A stretch of 28,620 nt of DNA from Granulicatella adiacens (GTDB taxonomy: Bacteria; Bacillota; Bacilli; Lactobacillales; Aerococcaceae): positions 1 through 28,620 of the forward strand of contig JAGZLX010000016.1 in the NCBI GenBank assembly GCA_018364485.1. Reading direction: 5' to 3'. Every line of letters starts with the position of its first letter. Positions within the stretch are counted from its first letter, which is position 1. Position numbers and translations under genes: made by a program. The notes below the pieces were generated by a model, which saw only the letters and a program-made list of their open reading frames with translations, was not told the DNA's origin and did not search any database. Shown here piece after piece: positions 21,182 through 28,620 of this stretch.

Positions 21182-22587
21182 TTCAAATCTACAATACCTT
21201 AACAAGACAAAAAGAAGTATTTAAACCGATTGAAGAAGGAAAAGTGAGCATGTATGTGTGCGGTCCAACGGTTTATAACTATATTCATATCGGAAATGCA
21301 CGTAGTACGGTTTCCTTTGATACGATTCGTCGTTACTTTGAATACCGCGGTTATGACGTGAATTTCGTTTCGAACTTTACAGATGTGGACGATAAAATCA
21401 TTCGCGTGGCTAACGAAACTGGCATGACGGCTGAAGAAGTCTCAAAGAAATATATCGAAGCGTTCTTTGAAGATACAAACGCCTTAAACGTGAAAAAGGC
21501 GACATTAAATCCAACGGTAATGAACACGATGGATGACATTATTGCCTTTGTAGCGGACTTAGTCGATAAAGGCATGGCCTATGAATCAGAAGGCGATGTG
21601 TATTTCATTACTGAGAAATTCAAAGACTATGGGGAACTCAGCGATCAACGCATCGAAGACTTACAAATCGGGGCAAGTAATCGTACAGCCTCAGAAGATG
21701 ATGCGAAGAAACGCAATCCGTTAGACTTTGCATTGTGGAAGAGCGCAAAACCAAACGAAATTAGCTGGAACTCTCCTTGGGGAAAAGGTCGCCCAGGATG
21801 GCATATTGAATGTTCTGTAATGGCGACAAAACACTTAGGAGATACGATTGATATTCACGGTGGTGGACAAGACTTAGCGTTCCCTCACCACGAAAATGAA
21901 ATCGCGCAAAGTGAATCAAAAACTGGTAAGAAATTTGCGAACTACTGGATGCATAATGCGTTTGTAACGATGGGCGAAGAGAAAATGAGTAAATCTCTTG
22001 GAAACTTCGTGCTCGTTCACGACTTAATCCAACAACTTGACCCACAAGTACTTCGTTTCTTCTTAGCAAGTGCGCACTATCGTCGTCCATTGAAATTTAG
22101 TGAAGCGGCTCTTCAAGAAGCTGCCGTGAACCTTGAAAAAGTACAAACGACCTTCAAGAATGCACGCTATCGCTTAGAAACAGCCGTAGATACATTGCCA
22201 GAAGATGCAGAACGCTTAGCAAAATTCGAAGCGATTGAAGCAGAATTCCAAAAAGAAATGGATGATGACTTCAATGCGGCCAACGGTATGACGGTGTTAT
22301 ATCAATGGTTGAAAGAATGGAATGTGTACTTAGAACAAGAAGTCGTTTCAAAAGCAGTACTAGAAGCACTCCTTGAAAAAGCAACGGTTCTATTTGGAAT
22401 CTTCGGTATCGTTGAAAAACAAGAAGCACTGCTCGATGAAGCTGTTCAAGCGTTAATCGACGAACGTCTTGAAGCGCGTAAGGCGAAAAACTTTGCTCGC
22501 AGCGACGAGATTCGTGATTTACTAAAAGAACAAGGGATTGTATTAGAAGACACTCCACAAGGAACACGATGGAGAAGAGAAGCATGA
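21178..22587 (+). CDS. cysS: Cysteinyl-tRNA synthetase
   Basis: Class I synthetase that attaches cysteine to tRNA-Cys. The 469-residue protein shows the zinc ligand Cys28 in YVCGPTVYN, the HIGH motif as HIGN at 37-40, further zinc-site segments WHIECS and FPHHENE, and KMSKS at 269-273. It has GGAGG 6 bases before its start and overlaps cysE by 4 bases (ATGA), so serine acetylation and cysteine charging are made from one coupled message, as in Bacillus. Confidence 0.97.
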   Translation: MIQIYNTLTRQKEVFKPIEEGKVSMYVCGPTVYNYIHIGNARSTVSFDTIRRYFEYRGYDVNFVSNFTDVDDKIIRVANETGMTAEEVSKKYIEAFFEDTNALNVKKATLNPTVMNTMDDIIAFVADLVDKGMAYESEGDVYFITEKFKDYGELSDQRIEDLQIGASNRTASEDDAKKRNPLDFALWKSAKPNEISWNSPWGKGRPGWHIECSVMATKHLGDTIDIHGGGQDLAFPHHENEIAQSESKTGKKFANYWMHNAFVTMGEEKMSKSLGNFVLVHDLIQQLDPQVLRFFLASAHYRRPLKFSEAALQEAAVNLEKVQTTFKNARYRLETAVDTLPEDAERLAKFEAIEAEFQKEMDDDFNAANGMTVLYQWLKEWNVYLEQEVVSKAVLEALLEKATVLFGIFGIVEKQEALLDEAVQALIDERLEARKAKNFARSDEIRDLLKEQGIVLEDTPQGTRWRREA

Positions 22588-22982
22588 CAGAAAAAAACTG
22601 GAAGCTGCTAAACGGTTTGGCCTTGGCCTATATGGGTGACGGGATTTATGAAGTGTATGTCAGAAATCACGTGATGCAAAAAGGCCTAACAAAGCCAAAT
22701 CAATTGCACGCGACCGCAACGAAGTTTGTTTCGGCAAAGGCACAAGCACGCTTGATGCAACAAATGCTGGAACAAGAAAACTTCTTAACGGAAGAAGAAT
22801 TAGAAATTTACAAACGAGGACGCAATAGTAAGAGTCATACGGTTGCCAAAAATGCAGACGTAGGAACGTACCGTATTGCGACTGGTTTTGAAGCATTAAT
22901 GGGGTACTTATATTTATCAGGTCAACAAGCCCGACTAGAAGAACTCATTAATTGGTGCTTACAACAAGTGGAAGGTGAATAG
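22584..22982 (+). CDS. mrnC: Mini-ribonuclease III (23S rRNA maturation)
   Basis: Mini-III is a dimeric RNase III catalytic domain without a double-stranded RNA binding domain; it trims 23S rRNA precursor. The 132-residue protein has the LLNGLALAYMGDGIYEVYVR segment with the catalytic Asp19, KSHTVAKNADVGTYRIATGFEALMGYLYL near 85-113 with the second acidic cluster. The frame is open to 22569, but ATG 22584 overlaps the cysS stop as ATGA and has GGAGAAGAG just upstream, so it is preferred. Confidence 0.94.
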   Translation: MTEKNWKLLNGLALAYMGDGIYEVYVRNHVMQKGLTKPNQLHATATKFVSAKAQARLMQQMLEQENFLTEEELEIYKRGRNSKSHTVAKNADVGTYRIATGFEALMGYLYLSGQQARLEELINWCLQQVEGE

Positions 22983-22986
22983 CAAT

Positions 22987-23850
22987 ATGGCACGAAATGA
23001 ATATGCACCAAAGAAAAAATCAAGAAACGGAAATCGTTCAGACCGTGGGCGTTCTGAGCGCACAGAGAAGAGACAGCGCCCAGCTCGTGAACATGTAGAA
23101 CGTACGGAAGCTCAGGAAGTGGTGGACTTCGTATTTGGTCGTCATGCAGTGGTCGAAGCGTTGCAGACGCCAGACCGCGTGAACCGCGTCTTTATTCAAG
23201 AAGGAACTTCTGGACGAGATGCCGCAAAAGTCATCGAACTTGCGCGTGAAAAAGGCATTCAAGTTCAAACCGTTCCAAAGACAAAGATTGAAGATCTTGT
23301 TGGCAATGCCGTTCACCAAGGACTAGTTGCTTCAATTGCGGCGTATGAATATGCCGACTTAGAAGATGTCTTTAAGAAAGCCGAAGAAAAAGGCGAGGAT
23401 CCATTTATCGTTATCTTAGATGGAGTGGAAGATCCGCATAACTTAGGAAGTATTTTACGAACAGCTGACGCAACAGGCGTTCACGGAATTATTATTCCAA
23501 AACGCCGTTCCGCTTCACTGACAGCGACCGTTGCGAAAGCCTCAACTGGAGCCATCGAGCATGTGCCGGTTGTTCGCGTGACGAATTTAACACAGACAAT
23601 TGAACAATTGAAGGCTCGAGGCGTGTGGGTATTTGGAACCGACATGAACGGAACCGACTACCGCAAATGGAATACTAGCGGCCCTCTTGCAATCGTGATG
23701 GGGAACGAAGGAAAAGGCGTGTCTCGTATCGTGAAGGAAAGTGTGGACGAAATGGTGACCATTCCGATGGTCGGACATGTCCAAAGTCTGAACGCGAGCG
23801 TGGCAAGTGCCTTAATGATGTACGAAGTCTTCCGTAACCGTTCGTTATAG
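22987..23850 (+). CDS. rlmB: 23S rRNA 2'-O-ribose methyltransferase RlmB-like (SpoU)
   Basis: SpoU/TrmH-type SPOUT methyltransferase. In E. coli RlmB methylates G2251 of 23S rRNA. The 287-residue protein has a basic, disordered N-terminus (1-45, many Arg, Lys and Glu), a substrate-binding domain (about 46-125 with VFGRHAVVEAL) and the knotted SPOUT domain with LDGVEDPHNLGSILRTA, MGNEGKGVSR and SLNASVASALMMYEV. The frame extends to GTG 22975, inside mrnC; ATG 22987 has AAGGTGA 8 bases upstream. It lies between mrnC and yacP, the standard order. Confidence 0.93.
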   Translation: MARNEYAPKKKSRNGNRSDRGRSERTEKRQRPAREHVERTEAQEVVDFVFGRHAVVEALQTPDRVNRVFIQEGTSGRDAAKVIELAREKGIQVQTVPKTKIEDLVGNAVHQGLVASIAAYEYADLEDVFKKAEEKGEDPFIVILDGVEDPHNLGSILRTADATGVHGIIIPKRRSASLTATVAKASTGAIEHVPVVRVTNLTQTIEQLKARGVWVFGTDMNGTDYRKWNTSGPLAIVMGNEGKGVSRIVKESVDEMVTIPMVGHVQSLNASVASALMMYEVFRNRSL

Positions 23851-23867
23851 GAAACGGGGGATGCAGA

Positions 23868-24407
23868 TTGAAAAAGCAACTGTACATTGTGGATGGCTAT
23901 AATATGATTGGTGCTTGGCCAGAACTAGTGGCATTGAAGAAGCAAGATGACTTAGAGAGCGCGAGGGATTTACTCATCCAACGTTGCTCGAATTTTCAAA
24001 AGTTTGAAAATATCGAAGTCTGGATTGTATTCGATGCGCAGTTTGTACCAGGCATTACCCAGTCATTTGACGAGGCCGAAGTCAAGGTGATTTTTACGTC
24101 TGAAGGGGAGACGGCGGATAGCTATATTGAGCGTACAGTATCAGAAATGAACACGCGACTCATTCAAGTATCCGTGGCCACCAGCGACTTGGCCGAACAG
24201 TGGCTCATTTTCCAAAAAGGAGCCCTGCGTAAATCAGCTAGAGATTTTTATAAGGAATTAGAAAGTAGTAGGGATAAACAAACAGAGATGGCACGCACTT
24301 TCCATCATAAAGGAAGTACGCGCCGAAATCCCTGGAGTGACGCACAAATGGCGCTACTGAATCATTTGCGCTTCAGCTTGGGAGGCAGTGCAAAAAAGAA
24401 AAAATAG
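23868..24407 (+). CDS. rae1: NYN-domain ribonuclease YacP/Rae1
   Basis: A 179-residue NYN (PIN-like) domain protein. Bacillus subtilis Rae1 (YacP) enters the ribosomal A site and cuts mRNA. The protein starts KKQLYIVDGYNMIGAWPEL with the acidic Asp9 of the active site, continues with VWIVFDAQFVPG, VIFTSEGETADSYIE and VATSDLAEQW, matching the acidic residues of the family, and ends in a basic tail. The start codon is TTG at 23868; an ATG at 23861 is out of frame, and GGGGGA lies 7 bases upstream. It is the last gene of the cysE operon. Confidence 0.92.
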   Translation: MKKQLYIVDGYNMIGAWPELVALKKQDDLESARDLLIQRCSNFQKFENIEVWIVFDAQFVPGITQSFDEAEVKVIFTSEGETADSYIERTVSEMNTRLIQVSVATSDLAEQWLIFQKGALRKSARDFYKELESSRDKQTEMARTFHHKGSTRRNPWSDAQMALLNHLRFSLGGSAKKKK

Positions 24408-24441
24408 TGAATTAGCGCATTTCAAATACGCAGCTTCACAC

Positions 24442-24499
24442 TTTCTTCATAAATTGTGGTGTGTGATTTCATATTAATGATGTACAATCTGTGAAGAAA
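24442..24499. repeat. Inverted repeat TTTCTTCA / TGAAGAAA in the control region
   Basis: TTTCTTCA at 24442-24449 and its exact complement TGAAGAAA at 24492-24499 flank the upstream region of the two-component promoter; a second pair, CTTCACA (24434-24440) and TGTGAAG (24490-24496), overlaps them. They are candidate binding sites for the response regulator encoded downstream, or simply a weak stem. Confidence 0.4.
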
Positions 24500-24508
24500 A
24501 CTTATAAT
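24481..24508 (+). promoter_or_regulatory. Probable promoter of the two-component operon
   Basis: TGTACA at 24481-24486 and TATAAT at 24503-24508 are 16 bases apart. A second TATAAT lies at 24512-24517. The ribosome site AGGAG at 24531-24535 follows. Confidence 0.5.
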
Positions 24509-24543
24509 AATTATAATTTAGCTATAAAAAAGGAGTGTATGTC

Positions 24544-25251
24544 ATGCATATCTTAATGATTGAAGATACAGAAGCAGTTTGCGAAATGATGGAAATGTTT
24601 TTTGAAAACGAAGGTTGGAAGGCAAGCTTCTACCACGATGGTAAAGAAGGTCTTGATGCATTCTTAGAAAACCAAAACAAATGGGGCGTTGTCATCTTAG
24701 ATGTCAACTTACCAAGCATGGACGGAATGCAAATTTGCCGCCAAATCCGCCAAGTAAACCAAAACGTTCCAATCGTAATGCTTACAGCACGCGATTCAGA
24801 AAGTGACCAAGTTATCGGTCTTGAAATTGGTGCAGACGACTATGTTGCAAAACCATTTAGCGCCGTAACAATCATGGCTCGTATTAAAGCATTATTACGT
24901 CGTACACAACGCGCTACTGTTGCAGACAACACATTTGCTTCAGAATTCGATGTTGAAACAGATCACGTGAAAATCAATACGAAAACACACGAAGCATTTA
25001 TCGATGGTAAACAAATCGAAAACTTAACACCAAAAGAATTTGACTTATTAATGGTAATGGCGAAACACCAACGCCAAGTATTCACTCGTGAACACTTATT
25101 AACGAAAATCTGGGAAGATCCTTTCTATGGTGATGAACGTACGGTTGATGCTCACATCAAGAAACTTCGCCAAAAAATCGAAGCGGTTGGTCCTCACGTA
25201 ATTCATACGGTTTGGGGCGTAGGGTATAAATTTGACGATAGCGAGTTGTAA
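24544..25251 (+). CDS. OmpR-family response regulator
   Basis: A 235-residue transcription factor. The receiver domain (1-118) has the acidic pair Glu7-Asp8, the phospho-acceptor Asp53 in VVILDVNLPSMDG, Thr in MLTARD and Lys in YVAKPF. The C-terminal winged helix (about 135-235) has LTPKEFDLLMVMAKH and DERTVDAHIKKLRQKI, the OmpR/PhoB pattern. The frame is open to GTG 24535, but ATG 24544 has AGGAG 8 bases upstream and starts the conserved MHILMIED. The kinase gene follows after 3 bases. Signal and target genes are not evident. Confidence 0.95.
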   Translation: MHILMIEDTEAVCEMMEMFFENEGWKASFYHDGKEGLDAFLENQNKWGVVILDVNLPSMDGMQICRQIRQVNQNVPIVMLTARDSESDQVIGLEIGADDYVAKPFSAVTIMARIKALLRRTQRATVADNTFASEFDVETDHVKINTKTHEAFIDGKQIENLTPKEFDLLMVMAKHQRQVFTREHLLTKIWEDPFYGDERTVDAHIKKLRQKIEAVGPHVIHTVWGVGYKFDDSEL

Positions 25252-25254
25252 TCC

Positions 25255-26661
25255 ATGAAATACTTTTATCAGCAACTCTTCGGGTTCGTATCCGTTGTGC
25301 TGTTGACGATTGCTGCATGTGGAATTCTTTTCTACAACGTAATGAGTAATAATGTGTATACACAGCGGTCTCAGCAATTGCAGTCGTACGCCAAAGGATT
25401 AATTGCGACTGATATGAGCGATGCGGATATTTACAAGTTGGGGACCATTTTACGCGAGGAAAATGTCAGTATAGCGATGTTTGATGAAAACAACGAGATG
25501 ACCTATCCTTCTAGAAGTTTAGATACAAACTCTGCACTGACAGAGGATGAATTAAACCACTTAAAAAATGGTGCTGCAATCAACTTGAAAGAAGTTCAAA
25601 TGAACTTTACCGGAGAAGCCGTAGATAACTTAATCACGGTATACTATCCCATTATTAAAAATGGACAGTATAAAGGATATGTGGCTTTAGCCAGTCCGAT
25701 AAGTCGTATTCAAACGGAAGTACGCGAACTTCGTAACTCGATGTTTATCGCGTTTGGTACAGCGATTATCATTGGAATTATGATGAGTTTTGTTTTTGCA
25801 AACTATCAAACTCGTCGGATCAACAAACTACGTAAGGCGACTCATAAGATTTCGGAAGGGGACTTCGATGTTAAACTTCCTGTCGAAAGCCGAGACGAGT
25901 TTGACGACTTAATGAAAGACTTTAACAACATGGCGCATTCGCTCCGCGAGTCTGAAAGAGAGGTTGAGCGACAAGAAAATGTCCGCCGCCAATTTATGAT
26001 GGACGTGGCGCACGAAATGCGTACACCATTGACAACCATGAATGGATTGCTCGATGGATTGAAATACAATATGGTGCCAGAGTCTCGTCGTGGACGTTCA
26101 CTGGAACTCATTTCTAGTGAAACACAACGATTGATCAGGCTCGTTAACGAAAACCTCGACTACGAGAAGATTCGTTCGAACCAGATTGTATTAGTGCAAC
26201 ACCGTTTTGCAGCGATTGGAGCCATCCAGACCGTTGTAGAACAAATTCGCGAACTAGCGAAAGTAAAAAATAATACTTTGCGCTATGAATGCGATACAGA
26301 CTTTAGCGTTTATGCCGACTATGACCGTTTTGTCCAAATCTTGGTGAACATTACAAAGAATGCGAACCAATTTACGGACAACGGGGAAATTCTAGTGAAG
26401 GCGTGGAACGAAGGTAAAAAAGCAATTGTCGAGATTTCAGATACGGGTATCGGAATTGACGAGAGCGAAATTAAAGAAATCTGGGAACGTTTCTACAAAG
26501 CAGACGTTTCAAGAAAGAGCACGAAGTACGGAGAAAGCGGCCTTGGACTTGCGATTGTGAAGTCGCTTGTGGATAGTCACCGCGGTAAAATCTCTGTGAA
26601 GAGTGAAGTCGGCAAGGGTACAACGTTTAGAGTCGTATTCCCTGGCGAAAGTGAATTGTAA
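25255..26661 (+). CDS. Membrane sensor histidine kinase
   Basis: A 468-residue sensor kinase. Two membrane helices (about 7-29 and 163-186) enclose an extracytoplasmic domain of about 130 residues. HAMP follows (about 187-240), then the dimerisation domain with His253 in MDVAHEMRTPLTTM, and the ATPase domain with the N box NITKNANQF, G1 DTGIGID and G2 GESGLGLAIVKSL. It is the partner of the regulator 3 bases upstream and lacks a good ribosome site of its own, so translation is probably coupled. The stimulus is unknown; the nearby VanZ-like gene hints at cell-envelope stress, as inference only. Confidence 0.95.
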   Translation: MKYFYQQLFGFVSVVLLTIAACGILFYNVMSNNVYTQRSQQLQSYAKGLIATDMSDADIYKLGTILREENVSIAMFDENNEMTYPSRSLDTNSALTEDELNHLKNGAAINLKEVQMNFTGEAVDNLITVYYPIIKNGQYKGYVALASPISRIQTEVRELRNSMFIAFGTAIIIGIMMSFVFANYQTRRINKLRKATHKISEGDFDVKLPVESRDEFDDLMKDFNNMAHSLRESEREVERQENVRRQFMMDVAHEMRTPLTTMNGLLDGLKYNMVPESRRGRSLELISSETQRLIRLVNENLDYEKIRSNQIVLVQHRFAAIGAIQTVVEQIRELAKVKNNTLRYECDTDFSVYADYDRFVQILVNITKNANQFTDNGEILVKAWNEGKKAIVEISDTGIGIDESEIKEIWERFYKADVSRKSTKYGESGLGLAIVKSLVDSHRGKISVKSEVGKGTTFRVVFPGESEL

Positions 26662-26690
26662 TTTAAGGAGAACGAACAAGGAGGAAGAAC

Positions 26691-27302
26691 ATGTATTTAC
26701 TTGGCCCATTCTATCAATGGCTAGTCCAATTATTTGATGGGCGAGTGAATCACCTTCCACTTGTTCGTTTGTTTATTTTCAGTGTAGACCACGCAATCAT
26801 CCTGTTTCTCGGATGGCTGATCGTTTGGTCTATTTATTTATTCTCACGGAAAAAAGGCGAAATCGTCTGGAAGTGGGAGCTCTACCGAAATTTATTTATC
26901 TTCTATATTATACTGCTCGCGCAGCTCACGATTTTCAGAAGCACGAACGAGACGTTTACGCTACAAGTCGTCTCTCATCCGCTCTCAGATATTATGTGGG
27001 TGCCGTTTGTCGACAGTATTAAATTATTTGTGCAAGGTTCGGTCTTTGCAGCGTATTATAATGTAGTAGGGAATATCGTGTGGTTTATGCCACTTGGATT
27101 TTTCTGCGGTTTGCTCTATGGAAAAGAAAAAGGACACTCTCGTTCACTCTGGTACGGGTTCTGGACCTCTTTTGCCATCGAGTTCTTTCAATTTATCTTT
27201 TACACAGGAGTCAGCCATATCGACGACATTCTCTGTAATGTTCTTGGAAGTTGGCTTGGATTCCTACTGTATCGTGCCATTATGAAATGGAGGGGAAAAT
27301 AA
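26691..27302 (+). CDS. VanZ-like membrane protein
   Basis: A 203-residue protein with about five membrane helices (near 27-50, 64-83, 117-141, 149-170 and 176-194). The segments YNVVGNIVWFMPLGFFCGLL, IEFFQFIFYTGVSHIDDILCNVLGSWLGF match the VanZ family core (N-x-x-x-F-x-P-x-G ... E-x-x-Q ... D-x-D-D-x-x-x-N). Enterococcal VanZ gives low-level teicoplanin resistance; chromosomal relatives have no settled role. AAGGAGG 7 bases before ATG 26691 gives a strong start. It lies 29 bases after the kinase gene and 3 bases before the next gene. Confidence 0.9.
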   Translation: MYLLGPFYQWLVQLFDGRVNHLPLVRLFIFSVDHAIILFLGWLIVWSIYLFSRKKGEIVWKWELYRNLFIFYIILLAQLTIFRSTNETFTLQVVSHPLSDIMWVPFVDSIKLFVQGSVFAAYYNVVGNIVWFMPLGFFCGLLYGKEKGHSRSLWYGFWTSFAIEFFQFIFYTGVSHIDDILCNVLGSWLGFLLYRAIMKWRGK

Positions 27303-27305
27303 TCT

Positions 27306-28496
27306 ATGGGAACAATCATCGTGAAACAAAAAGCAGCGGGATTGATTAAAAAAGGAAGTCCACTGATCAGTCAGATGGACCTTGCGCAAGAACTTCGCGC
27401 AGATGAAGGCGAAGTAGTAAAAGTTGTTGACCAACAACGTCGTTTCTTAGGAATGGCCTATGTTGGATTCCAAAATAAGGGAGTTGCGTGGGTGTATAGC
27501 CGAGAGGAAGACGAAGCGTTGGATGATGCGTTCTTTAGCGGCATCTTCAAGACGGCGTTCGAAAACCGCCATGCGCTATTACATTCGGAGGATACGACGA
27601 CTTTCCGTCTCTTCAATGGGGAGGGCGACGGCTTTGGCGGTGTGACAATCGATTGGTATGATGGCTTTATCGTTGTCTCTTGGTATAGCGAGGGCGTCTA
27701 TCATTACCGTGACCTGATTTTAACGCAGGCACTTGCTTCGTTTGAAGAGGTCAAAGGGGTCTACGAAAAGATTCGTTTCAAGAATGAAGCGGACTTGCCA
27801 GAAAGTCAGTTTGTCGGCGGGGCAGAAGCACCAGAACCATTAATCGTATTGGAGAATGGTGTTAAATACGCAACTTATATGAATGAAGGATTGATGACGG
27901 GTATCTTCCTAGATCAACGGGAGGTGCGTGAAACGATTCGCCAGCGTTACAGTGCAGGACGTACCGTATTGAACACCTTCAGTTATACAGGTGCCTTTTC
28001 TGTTGCTGCAGCAATGGGTGGCGCTAGTAAAACAACTAGCGTAGACGTTGCCAACCGTAGTCTTGAAAAGACAAAAGAGCAGTTTGCAGTCAACGGGATT
28101 GACCCTGAAACGCAACAAATCTATGTGATGGACGTGTTCGATTATTTCAAATACGCCGTGAAGAAACAGTTGAAGTTTGATACGGTCGTGGTGGATCCAC
28201 CAAGCTTTGCACGTACGAAGAAGAGAACTTTCTCCGTAGCCAAAGACTACGGCAAACTGGTGACGCAAATTACACCGTTAGTCGCACCAAAAGGAACGCT
28301 CGTTTTATCAACAAACGCAGCGAATGTGAGCGAATCTCAATTCCAACAAATGATTGAGAAAGGCATCCGTGAAGCAGAAGGCAATCGCAAGTTCCGCATT
28401 GTCTTGAAAAAAGGATTGCCAAGCGATTTTGCAGTTCCAGTAGCGACTCCGCTAAGCGATTATCTCAAAGTTTTCTTTATTGAATTTAACAACTAG
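27306..28496 (+). CDS. RlmI-like class I rRNA (cytosine-C5) methyltransferase
   Basis: A 396-residue SAM-dependent methyltransferase of the COG1092 type (E. coli RlmI makes m5C1962 in 23S rRNA; RlmK/L are related). Residues 1-75 form a PUA domain, a middle domain covers about 80-185 (FRLFNGEGDGFGGVTIDWYDG), and the Rossmann domain has NTFSYTGAFSVAAAMGGA near 221-238, a DVANRSLEKTK motif and the catalytic-site DPPSFARTKK. The target base in this organism is inferred from the family. The start ATG 27306 follows AGGGGA at 27292-27297 with a spacing of 8. No clear terminator follows. Confidence 0.92.
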   Translation: MGTIIVKQKAAGLIKKGSPLISQMDLAQELRADEGEVVKVVDQQRRFLGMAYVGFQNKGVAWVYSREEDEALDDAFFSGIFKTAFENRHALLHSEDTTTFRLFNGEGDGFGGVTIDWYDGFIVVSWYSEGVYHYRDLILTQALASFEEVKGVYEKIRFKNEADLPESQFVGGAEAPEPLIVLENGVKYATYMNEGLMTGIFLDQREVRETIRQRYSAGRTVLNTFSYTGAFSVAAAMGGASKTTSVDVANRSLEKTKEQFAVNGIDPETQQIYVMDVFDYFKYAVKKQLKFDTVVVDPPSFARTKKRTFSVAKDYGKLVTQITPLVAPKGTLVLSTNAANVSESQFQQMIEKGIREAEGNRKFRIVLKKGLPSDFAVPVATPLSDYLKVFFIEFNN

Positions 28497-28512
28497 CACA
28501 ACTGCCCGAAAT

Positions 28513-28526
28513 TCACTTATAAGTGA
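28513..28526. repeat. Perfect 14-base palindrome
   Basis: TCACTTATAAGTGA is self-complementary without a loop. It lies 17 bases after the methyltransferase stop and next to the probable insertion-sequence end. It may belong to the target site or be a small stem. Confidence 0.5.
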
Positions 28527-28620
28527 TATGCTCCCTCTAAAGTAGACACTTAAAAAAGTAAACTACTTTAAAGGGGGTATTTTTAGGTTGGTTAAGAAAC
28601 ATACTGCAAAAGAATTAGAA
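28527..28620 (+). mobile_element. Probable left end of an IS3-like insertion sequence (partial)
   Basis: An inverted pair CCCTCTAAAGTAG (28533-28545) and CTACTTTAAAGGG (28563-28575), with one mismatch, precedes an AAGGGGG ribosome site and an open frame. Terminal segments with TGCTCCCT and AAAGTAGAC are like ends of IS3-family (IS150-type) elements as I know them, and the encoded start VKKHTAKELE resembles OrfA helix-turn-helix proteins. The element runs out of the window, so family and boundaries are not certain. Confidence 0.5.
28588..28620 (+). CDS. Start of a probable transposase OrfA, cut by window end
   Basis: From TTG 28588 the frame stays open to the window edge and gives 11 residues (VKKHTAKELE after the start). 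AAGGGGG at 28571-28577 is about 10 bases upstream. IS3-family OrfA proteins often open with a basic MVKK-type segment. Too short for a firm call. Confidence 0.4.
   Translation, partial: MVKKHTAKELE

Noticed and set aside
24961..24976. CACGTG-containing site near a parS-like sequence
   Set aside because: It matches the parS consensus TGTTTCACGTGAAACA at only about 10 of 16 positions and lies within the response regulator gene. Other CACGTG sites (near 6438 and 22669) match no better.
1..28620. CRISPR arrays, tRNA genes, phage genes or defence systems
   Set aside because: No regularly spaced repeats, no tRNA cloverleaf and no phage or defence-type proteins were seen; genes are housekeeping or citrate metabolism apart from the IS-like right end.

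Overview
The window looks like a chromosomal segment from a low-to-moderate-GC Gram-positive bacterium of the order Lactobacillales. Protein families, strong AGGAGG-type ribosome sites, intrinsic terminators and the gene order parA-parB-DUF951-ychF-DUF1129 all point there. The citrate cluster resembles that of Enterococcus faecalis, but genus cannot be fixed from sequence reading alone (a Carnobacteriaceae or Enterococcaceae-like organism would fit).

Layout. (1) 1-138: 3' part of a 5S rRNA and its terminator, the end of an rRNA operon. (2) 224-919: a single-gene lipoprotein unit. (3) 961-4773: chromosome partition genes parA and parB, a DUF951 protein, the GTPase ychF and a DUF1129 membrane protein, all forward, behind a leader that holds a terminator-like hairpin. 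(4) 4790-8985: a DUF2207 membrane protein, a TrmR-type methyltransferase and gltX, which ends in a strong terminator. (5) 8986-9360: non-coding, containing a large imperfect palindrome (9014-9211) with a nested hairpin. (6) 9391-20562: a complete citrate fermentation island. On the minus strand lie a CitMHS citrate transporter, a GntR-type regulator and citG. On the plus strand lie oadH, a biotin carrier, oadB, a 45-residue membrane peptide, citC, citD, citE, citF, citX and oadA. The two arms diverge from a 329-bp control region with a candidate cre site and two copies of an odd palindrome GAACNGTTC. (7) 20578-24407: cysE, cysS, mrnC, rlmB and yacP/rae1 as a tight coupled operon. (8) 24481-28496: a two-component system, a VanZ-like protein and an RlmI-like methyltransferase. 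(9) 28513-28620: what looks like the left end of an insertion sequence, cut by the window edge.

How it works together. The transporter imports citrate. Citrate lyase (CitD, CitE, CitF), matured by CitC, CitX and CitG, splits it into acetate and oxaloacetate. The biotin-dependent oxaloacetate decarboxylase (OadA carboxyltransferase, separate biotin carrier, OadH, OadB membrane pump) then yields pyruvate and can couple decarboxylation to Na+ export.

Most interesting points. The citrate island sits between gltX and cysE, breaking a gene order that is contiguous in Bacillus. The gamma subunit of the decarboxylase appears split in two: OadH carries two tandem copies of a motif like the OadG C-terminal tail, and an easily missed 45-residue peptide between oadB and citC looks like the OadG membrane anchor alone. 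The palindromic element at 9014-9211 is unexplained.
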